A DNA stretch of 64,000 bases, taken from JBBDXA01 sp040902585. GTDB lineage: Bacteria; Planctomycetota; Phycisphaerae; Phycisphaerales; Phycisphaeraceae. Below, piece after piece: positions 32,386 through 43,930 of this stretch. Location of the stretch: contig JBBDXA010000130.1 of NCBI GenBank assembly GCA_040902585.1, forward strand, positions 62,001 through 126,000, given 5' to 3'. Position 1 is the first letter of the stretch. Each line of letters begins with the position of its first letter. The notes beneath the pieces are model-generated. The model was given only the letters and a program-made list of their open reading frames with translations, did no database searches and was not told the DNA's origin. The translations under genes and the position numbers were made by a program.

Positions 32386-33376
32386 GCGGTTGAAGGGCTC
32401 TCACCCAGGGTTGGTGAATCACGAGCCATTGCTCGGGATACTTACGGACATAGACCTCGATGAGCTGCGTGAGGCTACTGACAGCGGCCGAAAGTGAATC
32501 GGCCTGCGCGGCGATATCGACATGAATCGCCGGGTGATTCTCAATGCGGATCTTTCCGCCGGGCAAGCGCACGGCAAAGACGGGCACGATCGGCGACCTG
32601 GTCATCGCCGCGAGTTTCGCGGGGCCCAGGGGCATCTCAATGTGTGAATCAAAGAAGGGCATCGGCGTGCCGCGCTGGCCGGGCATCACGCGATCGGCCT
32701 GCATCAAAACCGCTTCGCCGCGCTCCAGAGCTTCGCGAATGTCAGCCCACGCGCTGAGGCCGTCGTCAATCGGATGTTCGATCACCCCGAGCCTTTGGTG
32801 GAGCCTGCTGCGCACCTGTTCGAACGCGCCTGAGCGATCGCGCTGGAAGACGACGTGAATCTTCGGCTCCGTCTCCAGCAGCGAAGCGACGGCACTTTCA
32901 AACGCGCCGAAGTGAGCCGTGGCGACGATGACGCCGCGGCCGAGCTTCTTCGCTTCGTCATAATGATGCGAGCCTTCGACGCTGGCCACGTCCTGTCGCA
33001 TCTCCTGCGCTGACATGCGGCCATGCCTGCCGACGTCGTAGACAAACATGAAGAAGCTGCGGATCGTGTTCTTCGCGAGGCGGCGGCACTGGGCGTCTGT
33101 CGCGTCCTTGCCGAGGATGTGCCGGGCGTTGGCGAGCGTGTTGCGGCGAAGGGCAGGGGAAAATAGCCAGGCGGCGGTGATCCAGAAACCGACCGTGAAC
33201 CGGGCGTACCACGGGGCGTGATGCGCCGCCCAGAAAAGATGCCCAAGCCAGAACGCGGCGAACTTCTGCCGCAGGTTCAGGCGCGGTGCCGGCGCGCGAA
33301 CAGGCTCAGGCCCGGCGGGGCGGTTGCTGTCCGGCGCGGCGCTCCGCGGCGGCGCGTTGGGCGGAAAGTACGTCAT
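32378..33376 (-). CDS. LpxL/HtrB-type lysophospholipid acyltransferase
   Basis: 332 residues. A proline-rich leader (1-32) and a hydrophobic anchor (about 38-75) precede the acyltransferase core, which contains HFGAFE (histidine 155, glutamate 160; HX4D/E motif), VVFQRDRSG, and ADRVMPGQRGTPMPFF. Relatives transfer acyl chains to lipid A. In aryl-polyene clusters homologues are thought to attach the polyene to a glycolipid or lipid head group. It is coupled on both sides: its start overlaps the LolA stop (ATGA) and its stop overlaps the KS-CLF start by 8 nt. It probably acts at the inner membrane. Confidence 0.88.
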   Translation of the reverse strand: MTYFPPNAPPRSAAPDSNRPAGPEPVRAPAPRLNLRQKFAAFWLGHLFWAAHHAPWYARFTVGFWITAAWLFSPALRRNTLANARHILGKDATDAQCRRLAKNTIRSFFMFVYDVGRHGRMSAQEMRQDVASVEGSHHYDEAKKLGRGVIVATAHFGAFESAVASLLETEPKIHVVFQRDRSGAFEQVRSRLHQRLGVIEHPIDDGLSAWADIREALERGEAVLMQADRVMPGQRGTPMPFFDSHIEMPLGPAKLAAMTRSPIVPVFAVRLPGGKIRIENHPAIHVDIAAQADSLSAAVSSLTQLIEVYVRKYPEQWLVIHQPWVRALQPHE

Positions 33377-34116
33377 GGATTCCTCGGCTCCACCGCCTCC
33401 AGCGGACGGACCACGCGCGTGCCTTCGGGCAGCTTCAGTTCGAAGCGATCATCCTTGAGGCCGACGTTCAGCTGGATCGCGTCGAAGGTGATCTCGGTAC
33501 GGTCGCCGTCGATGTCGATCATCTCGATGCGCTGGGCCAGGGCGCGGGTGGTGTCAATCGTGACGTTCACGCGCGTGATGTGCTTTTTCAGTTCCTCACT
33601 GCGCGGCGTGAGGCTCAGGTGCAGGCGGTCCGCCTCCTTTTCTTTATCGCCATCTTTCGGTCCGGCCGCCCGTTCCACCTTGAAACTCCCAAGCAGCACA
33701 TCCAGTCGCGGCAGTGGCGATGCGACGACGGAAGCGAGCCGTTCGTCGATGAAATACACCTCGACGATCTTCTGTTGTGGATAGTGAATGCGGATTTCCT
33801 TCGCGCTGGTGAGCGTGGTGGAAGGCGAAGGCTTGGTCACATCCCATCTCATCTGCTGTCCCTTGATCAGCACATCCCCCTGCGAAACCAGCGGTTTCTT
33901 CAGGAGCGACACATGCTTGGTCTGCGTGAAGCGGGCCTGCATGTCCTTGATCTTCGCCAGGCGTTCGTCCAGTTCCTTCAGTTGTTTGAGCAGTGCGGGC
34001 TCGACCTCCGGCGCGTCTTGCGGCGACGCCTTGGGCGTATCGTCCTGGCCGGCTGCAAGCGTCGTCAGGAGCGACAGCACGACGGCGGCGGCAAGTTGTG
34101 CGAGGTGGTGCTTCAT
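33373..34116 (-). CDS. LolA-like periplasmic carrier
   Basis: 247 residues. A signal peptide (KHHLAQLAAAVVLSLLTTLAAG) is followed by a charged helix and a LolA-type barrel: MQARFTQTKHVSLLKKPLVSQGDVLI, QQMRWDVTKPSPSTTL, and later RIEMIDIDGDRTEITFDAIQLN. The housekeeping LolA carries lipoproteins. Dedicated copies are found in polyene pigment clusters and probably chaperone the lipid product through the periplasm. An insertion of charged residues near 160 (KDGDKEKEA) is unusual. It overlaps the upstream ACP-dehydratase gene and the downstream acyltransferase gene by 4 nt each. Confidence 0.82.
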   Translation of the reverse strand: MKHHLAQLAAAVVLSLLTTLAAGQDDTPKASPQDAPEVEPALLKQLKELDERLAKIKDMQARFTQTKHVSLLKKPLVSQGDVLIKGQQMRWDVTKPSPSTTLTSAKEIRIHYPQQKIVEVYFIDERLASVVASPLPRLDVLLGSFKVERAAGPKDGDKEKEADRLHLSLTPRSEELKKHITRVNVTIDTTRALAQRIEMIDIDGDRTEITFDAIQLNVGLKDDRFELKLPEGTRVVRPLEAVEPRNP

Positions 34117-34841
34117 TCAAAAACCATCGCCAGCGATCCCTCGGCCAGGGTCTGATTATCGAGCGCCGCCCGCACTTGGAAACTGCTGATGGAGCCGACG
34201 GTGTTGAGATGTCGCGCGGTGAGCAGGATGTCAGCGGGAGGCCTGGCGACGGCGCGGTAACGGATATCCAGATGCGCGATGCGCCCTGCCCGCGGCGAAG
34301 CCGGTGCTGCTTCGCCTGCCTTCGGCGCCGCGAAGACCACGCCGCTGAGCTGCGCCATCGATTCACCCAGGAGTACGCCGGGCACGATCGGGTTGCCTGG
34401 AAAATGTCCCGCGAAAAAGGGCTCACTGCCCGTGACCTTCCACACGCCTTCGCCCGACTCGCCCGGGACGAGTTTCAGAATGCTGGTGATAAAGCGAAAC
34501 GCTTCACCGTGCGGCAGGCCGGCGAGTGCATCCTGAAGCGAACCGGTCGCGGCAGGTGCGGCCGCGGCGGCAGGGTTGGCGAGGAACTCTTCGAGGAAGG
34601 CCGTCACCGTGTGGATCGATTTGAACGTGGCCCGGCCCAGCGCTTCCTTGGGAATCTTGATCTTGAATTCCTTTTCGATGCCCGTGACCAGCAGCAGAGC
34701 GTCGAGCGAGTCCAGGTCCGTGTCGGTGCCGAAGAGCGGCGTGTCGTCATCGAGCCTGATCTCCTCGCCCAATTTCAAATCCCGGCGAAGGATCATGCGG
34801 ATGCGTTCGGGCAGGCTGAGTGTGGATTCAGTGGACAACAT
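34113..34841 (-). CDS. Acyl carrier protein fused to FabZ/FabA-like dehydratase
   Basis: 242 residues. Residues 1-90 are an acyl carrier protein with TDLDSLDAL, serine 45 being the phosphopantetheine site. An alanine-rich linker (90-100) leads to a hot-dog dehydratase (about 105-242) with FFAGHFPGNPIVPGVLLGES; histidine 146 and glutamate 160 match the catalytic pair of FabZ. Hot-dog dehydratases and ACPs are separate small genes in typical aryl-polyene clusters, so this is a fusion. It would carry the growing chain and dehydrate beta-hydroxyacyl intermediates. TTGGAG precedes the ATG by 4 nt. It is preceded by the GT2 gene (42 nt). Confidence 0.87.
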   Translation of the reverse strand: MLSTESTLSLPERIRMILRRDLKLGEEIRLDDDTPLFGTDTDLDSLDALLLVTGIEKEFKIKIPKEALGRATFKSIHTVTAFLEEFLANPAAAAAPAATGSLQDALAGLPHGEAFRFITSILKLVPGESGEGVWKVTGSEPFFAGHFPGNPIVPGVLLGESMAQLSGVVFAAPKAGEAAPASPRAGRIAHLDIRYRAVARPPADILLTARHLNTVGSISSFQVRAALDNQTLAEGSLAMVFE

Positions 34842-34883
34842 TTCACTCCAACAGAGAAACGAAACATCAGGCGATCGGGTTCG

Positions 34884-36158
34884 TCATTTCGACGGTGCCT
34901 GCGAACCGGGCAGGGCTGCTGCTGCTGCGTTTGAGCCGCGCGGCCGGCGCGACAGTATCGCCCAGATCACGAAGAATGCCAGAACGGTCGTGACCGTGCC
35001 CACGAGGAGCGATCCGATGAGCCATTCCAGCGGGGCCCGGCCTAAGAGATCGAGGGTGCCCGTGAGCCAGGAAAAATCGAATGCTGAAAGATCAGGCACC
35101 GACCATTGCAGCAGCAGATGCCCGATGAAAAGCGACGCGATTACAACGAGCGGCCCCAGCGGCGGCAGCGAGATCAGTGAACCGGCGAGCATGGAAAGAG
35201 GATGCAGCCGCCATCGCCGCGCGGTGTAGAAAGCGATGAGCGGTTGCAGCGGATAGAGCGGCAGGCAGCCGATGAACACGCCGATCGCCAGTCCCGCCGC
35301 CAGCGCGGTCTGTTGCCCGGAATCGCCGCGCGCCTGTTGCATCAGGCCGGCCGGGTGCATCCACTCGAGCCAAGGCTGCTTGCGGCGCGGGGCCTTCGTC
35401 TTCGCCGTGCAGCGGTGCGGCAGGAGGAACCATTCGCGAATGAGCAGCAGAAGCTGAAGCAGGATGCCGTGCGCCGAATCAAGGAGCGGTCGAAAGTGAC
35501 TCACTCTTTCTTCAGGCGGCGCGTACCGGCTCGTCACCGGCACCGGTACCACCGACCAGCCTGCCCACAGGGCCCGCGTGATGATCTCACTTTCAAATGC
35601 ATAACGACTGGTGCGACAGGGAACGCCTTCAAGGAGGGCCAAAGGATAAACGCGCAGGCCGCACTGACTGTCGCGAACCCACTGGCCGGTGGAGCCGTGG
35701 ATCGCCAGGTTGGCCATGCGTCGCCCGAGCATGGAAGCGCCGGGGGTCTCTCCTGTCGCGCTGGTGCGCTCGCCGAGGATGAGCGCGGTCGGCTCCTTCG
35801 CCGCGGCTTCCAGCAGTGAGGGAATGTCGGAAGGGGCATGCTGACCATCCGTGTCGATCGTGACCGCATGCGTGTAGCCGCGGCGGCCCGCTTCGTCGAA
35901 GCCTGTGCGAAGGGCGGCGGCCTTGCCCTGGTTCTTTTCGTGCATCACCACCGTCACGGCAGCGGCCGGCTGCGAGGCGATGAAGGTCTGCAATCGCGCG
36001 GTTGTGTCATCCGTGCAGCCGTCGTTCACCACAATCACCGGCAGCCCCAGAGCGCGAACGCCTGCGAGAACAGTACACAGCGTGGCGGCATTGTTGTAAG
36101 TGGGTGCCACCACGACGGGACGGATGAGAGGCGATTGGCTGTGTTCTCCCTGATTCAC
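34884..36158 (-). CDS. Family 2 glycosyltransferase fused to DUF2062 membrane domain
   Basis: 424 residues starting at GTG 36158; no in-frame ATG exists near the domain start. The N-terminal GT2 domain (about 10-245) has VVAPTYNN, VVNDGCTDDT, KNQGKAAALRTGF and the DTDGQH metal motif. The C-terminal part (about 275-405) is a DUF2062 domain: TALAAGLAIGVFIGCLPLYPLQ and three or four helices. GT2 and DUF2062 proteins occur in aryl-polyene clusters, suggesting a sugar on the polyene or its lipid anchor. It is the first gene of the operon and is divergent, with a 99-nt spacer, from the cytochrome gene at 36258. Confidence 0.85.
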   Translation of the reverse strand: MNQGEHSQSPLIRPVVVAPTYNNAATLCTVLAGVRALGLPVIVVNDGCTDDTTARLQTFIASQPAAAVTVVMHEKNQGKAAALRTGFDEAGRRGYTHAVTIDTDGQHAPSDIPSLLEAAAKEPTALILGERTSATGETPGASMLGRRMANLAIHGSTGQWVRDSQCGLRVYPLALLEGVPCRTSRYAFESEIITRALWAGWSVVPVPVTSRYAPPEERVSHFRPLLDSAHGILLQLLLLIREWFLLPHRCTAKTKAPRRKQPWLEWMHPAGLMQQARGDSGQQTALAAGLAIGVFIGCLPLYPLQPLIAFYTARRWRLHPLSMLAGSLISLPPLGPLVVIASLFIGHLLLQWSVPDLSAFDFSWLTGTLDLLGRAPLEWLIGSLLVGTVTTVLAFFVIWAILSRRPRGSNAAAAALPGSQAPSK

Positions 36159-36257
36159 ATAGGCCCCATGAGTAAGCCGCTGGCATCATAATGCGACAGG
36201 CAGCGCCCGTCGATTACGTCAATATAGTTCACTGGTCGCAGGGCAGGAGGGATTAGA

Positions 36258-39905
<3,648 letters not shown>

Positions 39906-39915
39906 ACGTGAAAGT

Positions 39916-41352
39916 ATGAACCCACGCGATGCCATCTCCCGCCGGTCCCTCCTTCGCCGCCTCGGTGTCGGCATGGGTTCGCTCGGCCTTGCCGGTGTTC
40001 TAAACGACGGCGGCCTGCTGCAATCCATCGCCCGCGGCGACATCGCCCCCAGCGCCACCAGCCCGCTCGCCCCGCGCTCGCCGCATTTCGCGCCGCGCGC
40101 CAAGCGGGTGATTCACTTCTTCCTCAACGGCGGCCCTTCGCACGTCGATACCTTCGACCCCAAGCCGATGCTCGACAAGTACAACGGCAAACCGCTGCCT
40201 TCGGGTCCGCTGCGCACCGAACGCAAGACCGGCGCGGCCTTCGCCTCGCCCTTCAAGTTCCGCCAGTACGGACAGAGCGGCCTGCCCATCAGCGACATCT
40301 TCGCGAAGACCGCTGCCCATGCGGATGATCTTTGCGTGATCCGTTCCATGAAGGCGGAACTGCCCAACCACGAGCCTTCGCTCATGCTCATGAACTGCGG
40401 CGACGCCCAGATGGCAAGGCCGAGCATGGGCGCGTGGGTGACCTACGGACTGGGCAGCGAGAACCAGAATCTGCCCGGCTTCATCGCCATGTGCCCCGGC
40501 GGATATCCGATCAAGGAGACGGAAAACTGGGCTGCGGGTTTCCTGCCCGGCACGTTCCAAGGCACCTTCATCGACAGTCAGCACACGCAGATCGACAAGC
40601 TCATCGCCAACATCCGCAATGACAACGTGAGCAGTGCGAAGCAGCGGCAGCAGCTTGATCTGCTTCGGCAACTGAATCGCGCCCATGCTGATGAGCGCGG
40701 GCGCGATGCTCAGCTTGAGGCGCGCATTCAATCGTTCGAGCTTGCCTATCGCATGCAGATGGAGGCGGCTGACGCGTTTGATCTTTCGAGGGAGCCGCAG
40801 TCGCTGCGCGATGCGTATGGTTCGCATGTGCACGGCCGACAAACACTCATCGCGCGCAGGCTGCTGGAGCGGGGTGTGCGGTTCATCCAGCTCTGGCACG
40901 GCGCGAGTCAGCCTTGGGACCATCACGACAACATTCAGGGCAATCACGCGAACCTCGCCAAGCAGTTGGATCAACCGATCGCCGCGCTGCTGACGGATCT
41001 GAAGAACCGCGGCATGCTCGAAGACACGCTGGTGATCATCGGCGGCGAGTTTGGGCGCACGCCGACGGTCGAGCTGAACGACGCGGGCAGCAGCAAGAAC
41101 GGCCGCGATCACAATCCCTACGGCTTCAGTGTGGTCCTGGCCGGCGGCGGGGTGCGCGGAGGGACAGCGGTTGGTGCGACTGATGAGTTTGGATTCGCCG
41201 CGGCTGAGAATGTCGTTCACGTCCATGACCTGCACGCCACCATCCTTCACCTGCTCGGCTTCGATCACGAGCGATTCACCTATCGCTATGCAGGGCGCGA
41301 TTTCCGGTTGACGGATGTCTACGGCCGCGTGGTGAAGGAAGTGCTGGCGTAG
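39916..41352 (+). CDS. DUF1501 protein (Tat-exported)
   Basis: 478 residues from the ATG at 39916, 10 nt after the cytochrome gene stop. The N-terminus SRRSLLRRLGVGMGSLGLAG resembles a twin-arginine signal. The family features are VIHFFLNGGPSHVDTFDPKP, then NHEPSLMLMNCGD, GEFGRTPTVE, GRDHNPYGFS and HDLHATILHLLGFDHE, which resemble the metal-binding scaffold of the sulfatase/alkaline-phosphatase fold. The biochemical role is unknown. Co-transcription with the preceding cytochrome gene is the usual planctomycete arrangement, and the two are thought to act together. Confidence 0.9.
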   Translation: MNPRDAISRRSLLRRLGVGMGSLGLAGVLNDGGLLQSIARGDIAPSATSPLAPRSPHFAPRAKRVIHFFLNGGPSHVDTFDPKPMLDKYNGKPLPSGPLRTERKTGAAFASPFKFRQYGQSGLPISDIFAKTAAHADDLCVIRSMKAELPNHEPSLMLMNCGDAQMARPSMGAWVTYGLGSENQNLPGFIAMCPGGYPIKETENWAAGFLPGTFQGTFIDSQHTQIDKLIANIRNDNVSSAKQRQQLDLLRQLNRAHADERGRDAQLEARIQSFELAYRMQMEAADAFDLSREPQSLRDAYGSHVHGRQTLIARRLLERGVRFIQLWHGASQPWDHHDNIQGNHANLAKQLDQPIAALLTDLKNRGMLEDTLVIIGGEFGRTPTVELNDAGSSKNGRDHNPYGFSVVLAGGGVRGGTAVGATDEFGFAAAENVVHVHDLHATILHLLGFDHERFTYRYAGRDFRLTDVYGRVVKEVLA

Positions 41353-41367
41353 CGGCGATGAACTGAA

Positions 41368-41441
41368 GCACCGTCCCGGCAGGGCGGTGCTCCATCACTG
41401 CGTCAGCGCAAGCAGGCACCACCCTGCCGGGATGGTGCTCC
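41368..41441. repeat. Inverted pair of palindromic repeat units (copies 2 and 3)
   Basis: Units at 41368-41393 and 41416-41441 are each imperfect hairpins (GCACC...GGTGC) and are inverted copies of one another. Where one has a G-C pair in the stem, the other and the copy at 13183 have A-T, so pairing is kept. The pair lies 15 nt after the DUF1501 stop and may act as a transcription terminator or mRNA-stabilising element. Confidence 0.7.
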
Positions 41442-41462
41442 AGTCTTCTCACGCGATCTGAC

Positions 41463-41468
41463 TAAACT
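41463..41468 (+). promoter_or_regulatory. -10-like TAAACT adjoining the thrC start
   Basis: TAAACT ends exactly 6 nt before the ATG at 41475, and no Shine-Dalgarno is present. This spacing suggests a leaderless transcript. Confidence 0.4.
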
Positions 41469-41474
41469 GCCCGC

Positions 41475-42716
41475 ATGAATTCCAATCTCACCGCTGAGCG
41501 GCCGACGTTTGTGACTCACCTGGAATGCTCGATGACCGGCGAGCGCTACGAGGCGGATCAGGTTTACAATCTCTCTCGCGCGGGCCGGCCGCTGCTGGTT
41601 CGTTATGACCTGCCCGCTCTCGCGCGATCGCTGAGCAAAGAGATGCTGCGCGACCGGCCCCTGGATCTGTGGCGCTATCGCGAGTTCCTTCCGGTGCGCA
41701 AGGTGGAGCACATCATCAGTCTCGGTGAAGATGTGACGCCGCTCGTGCCCTGCACCAAGACTCGCCGGGCGTTGGGCGCGACGGGTGAACTTTTCATCAA
41801 GGACGAAGGCCGGCTGCCCACGGGCTCCTTCAAAGCCCGCGGCTTGTGCATGGCCGTGTCGATGGCGAACGAACTGGGCATTATGAAGCTGGCGATGCCG
41901 ACCAACGGCAACGCGGGCGCTGCCCTGTCCGCTTATGCCGCCCGCGCGGAGATGACGTCGTTCATCTTCTGCCCGCACGACACGCCGCAGACCAACCTGC
42001 GCGAGATCGCCATTCAGGGTGCCCACGTCTTTTCCGTCAACGGCCTGATCAACGACTGCGGCAAGCTCGTCGCTCAGGGCAAAGAGGCGATGGGGTGGTT
42101 TGATGTCAGCACGCTCAAGGAGCCTTACCGCATCGAAGGCAAGAAGACGATGGGGCTGGAGCTGGCTGAGCAGTTTGAGTGGGACTTGCCGGATGTCATC
42201 TTCTATCCGACCGGCGGCGGCACCGGGCTCATCGGCATGGTCAAAGCGTTCGACGAACTGGAAGCCATCGGCTGGATCGGCAGCAAACGCCCGCGCATGG
42301 TCGCTGTGCAGGCGGCAGGCTGCGCGCCGATCGTGCGCGCGTGGGAGAAGGGCGAGGAACATGCTGAGCTGTGGGAGAACGCGAGCACCATTGCCTGGGG
42401 CATTCGCGTGCCCGCGGCGGTCGGTGATTTTCTCATCATCCGCGGCATCCGCTCGACGAATGGCTTCGGTTCGATCGTGACGGATGAAGAAATCCTCGCG
42501 GCCCGCGCGGAGATGGCATCCAAAGAAGGCTTTCTGCTCTGCCCCGAAGGAGCCGCCACGTACGCGGCCTACAAGAAGGAACTGGCGTCAGGGCGGATTG
42601 CGAAGTCGGATCGCGTGGTGCTGTTCAACTGTGCCAGTGGATTGAAATATGACCTGCCGGCAACCACGCGCACGATCGACCGGTTCAAGCCGGTGGATTA
42701 TGCAAGCCTGGCGTAG
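41475..42716 (+). CDS. thrC: Threonine synthase
   Basis: 413 residues. It is a PLP-dependent fold-type II enzyme that converts O-phosphohomoserine to threonine in the cytoplasm. Evidence: the N-terminal LECSMTGERYEADQ segment typical of the longer threonine synthases, GRLPTGSFKARG with the PLP lysine at 120, PTNGNAGAALSAYAARA, YPTGGGTGLIGM (the phosphate-binding glycine loop), and the C-terminal LCPEGAATYAA. It stands alone between cytochrome/DUF1501 and DUF1080 genes, without other threonine genes nearby. It has no Shine-Dalgarno and may be translated from a leaderless mRNA. A strong hairpin follows the stop. A related PLP lyase such as threonine dehydratase is less likely, given the N-terminal segment. 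Confidence 0.88.
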   Translation: MNSNLTAERPTFVTHLECSMTGERYEADQVYNLSRAGRPLLVRYDLPALARSLSKEMLRDRPLDLWRYREFLPVRKVEHIISLGEDVTPLVPCTKTRRALGATGELFIKDEGRLPTGSFKARGLCMAVSMANELGIMKLAMPTNGNAGAALSAYAARAEMTSFIFCPHDTPQTNLREIAIQGAHVFSVNGLINDCGKLVAQGKEAMGWFDVSTLKEPYRIEGKKTMGLELAEQFEWDLPDVIFYPTGGGTGLIGMVKAFDELEAIGWIGSKRPRMVAVQAAGCAPIVRAWEKGEEHAELWENASTIAWGIRVPAAVGDFLIIRGIRSTNGFGSIVTDEEILAARAEMASKEGFLLCPEGAATYAAYKKELASGRIAKSDRVVLFNCASGLKYDLPATTRTIDRFKPVDYASLA

Positions 42717-42725
42717 TATCTCAGC

Positions 42726-42772
42726 GAAGCCCCGGCCTTCGGTGCGCACAGGGTTCTTCGGGCCGGGGCTTC
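42726..42772 (+). terminator. Strong hairpin after thrC
   Basis: GAAGCCCCGGCC (42726-42737) and GGCCGGGGCTTC (42761-42772) form a perfect 12-base stem with a 23-base loop, 9 nt after the thrC stop. It lacks a T-run, so it is either an atypical terminator or another repeat-type hairpin. Confidence 0.5.
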
Positions 42773-42834
42773 CGCGGACTTCAGCCCCAGCCACCCGATG
42801 CTTAATTGATCGACTGCAAGCGGAGGCGCATCCT

Positions 42835-42840
42835 TATACT
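42835..42840 (+). promoter_or_regulatory. -10-like TATACT next to the DUF1080 gene
   Basis: TATACT ends 6 nt before the ATG at 42847. The 6 bases between are GGAGGG, which lie too close to the ATG to be a normal ribosome site. Confidence 0.35.
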
Positions 42841-42846
42841 GGAGGG

Positions 42847-43902
42847 ATGAACTTGAGAACCAAGCAAACGAACTGTCTCGCGGGTGTCATGGTGATGATG
42901 CTCGCGTTTGCGTCACTTCACGCCGCGGCGGATGAGAAGAAGGAGAAGATCGTCCCCGCCTTCAGCAAGGGCGTCGGGCCGGGATGGGTTGATGTGACCG
43001 GCAAGGATTTCCTGAATGTGAACTGCTGGATTGATACGTGGGTCTGGAAGGAAGGGCACGCTTTCTGCACGGGTAAGCCGACGGGCGTGATTCGTTTCAG
43101 CGAGCCGCTGACCAACTTTGAATTCTCCTGCGAGTGGATGCACAAAGAGAAGGGCGGCAACTCGGGCATCTTCGTCTGGGCCAGTCCGCAGTCGATCGTC
43201 AACCTGACCGAAGGCAAGGGCCGGTTGCCTCACGGCGTCGAGGTGCAGGTGCTCGACCTGGGCTACAAAGAGATTTACGAGGCCCAGTACAAGAAGCCCG
43301 GCAACTGGTTCACGAGTCACGGCGATGTATTCCCCGTCGGGCCTGTGAAGTTCAAACCGTTCCCGCCTGTCGCCCCTGACGGCGTGCGCAGTTTTCCTTC
43401 CAAGGAAACGACGCTGGGGATCAACCAGTGGAATCACTACTACATCCGCGCGATCGATGGTGAAGTCCGTCTCTGGGTCAACGGCGAGGAAGTTTCCGGC
43501 GGCAACGGCATCTCGCCCGCATCGGGTTTTCTCTGCCTCGAGTCCGAAGGCGCGCCGGTCGAGTTCAAGAACCTGCGCCTGCGCGTGCTGGAGCCGATGA
43601 AGACGGAATTGCCCAAGGGGATAAAGATTTCCGTGCCTGTCATTCAGAACCCGGCGAACCGGCCTGCGGTTTCGCTGGAAGCACACGCCCTCCTGGGCAC
43701 GTGGGAGTACATGAACACCTACACGCGCGAGTTTCTCGCCGATGGCCGGTGCATCCTCCGCAATGGGAACGAAGTGATCTGGACGAAGAAGTGCGTCGAA
43801 AAGACGGCGACTTCCATCACGCTCGAAGGCGGATATCAGCATCAACTGGATGGCGATACGCTGAAGATCGAAGGCCGATACGAAGCGAAACGCCGGAAGT
43901 AG
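42847..43902 (+). CDS. DUF1080 (3-keto-disaccharide hydrolase-like) secreted protein
   Basis: 351 residues from the ATG at 42847, with a signal peptide ending near LAFASLHAAADEKK. The central concanavalin-like domain (about 40-245) has DVTGKDFLNVNCWI, FEFSCEWMHKEKGGNSGIFVW, LPHGVEVQVLD, NHYYIRAIDGEVRLWVNGEEVSGG and EFKNLRLRVLE, the standard DUF1080 pattern. Some members hydrolyse 3-keto-glycosides. A C-terminal region (about 270-351, LLGTWEYMNTYTREFLADGRC) resembles a small lipocalin-like add-on. The protein acts outside the cytoplasm. It is convergent with the minus-strand DUF1501 gene (28 nt between stops). The in-frame extension upstream to 42649 overlaps thrC and was rejected. Confidence 0.85.
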   Translation: MNLRTKQTNCLAGVMVMMLAFASLHAAADEKKEKIVPAFSKGVGPGWVDVTGKDFLNVNCWIDTWVWKEGHAFCTGKPTGVIRFSEPLTNFEFSCEWMHKEKGGNSGIFVWASPQSIVNLTEGKGRLPHGVEVQVLDLGYKEIYEAQYKKPGNWFTSHGDVFPVGPVKFKPFPPVAPDGVRSFPSKETTLGINQWNHYYIRAIDGEVRLWVNGEEVSGGNGISPASGFLCLESEGAPVEFKNLRLRVLEPMKTELPKGIKISVPVIQNPANRPAVSLEAHALLGTWEYMNTYTREFLADGRCILRNGNEVIWTKKCVEKTATSITLEGGYQHQLDGDTLKIEGRYEAKRRK

Positions 43903-43930
43903 AAGAGCGGGCCGTAGCGACCGCACCCGT

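Noticed and set aside
42726..42772. Classical Rho-independent terminator after thrC
   Set aside because: The stem is excellent but no T-run follows; it was kept only as an atypical terminator or repeat hairpin.
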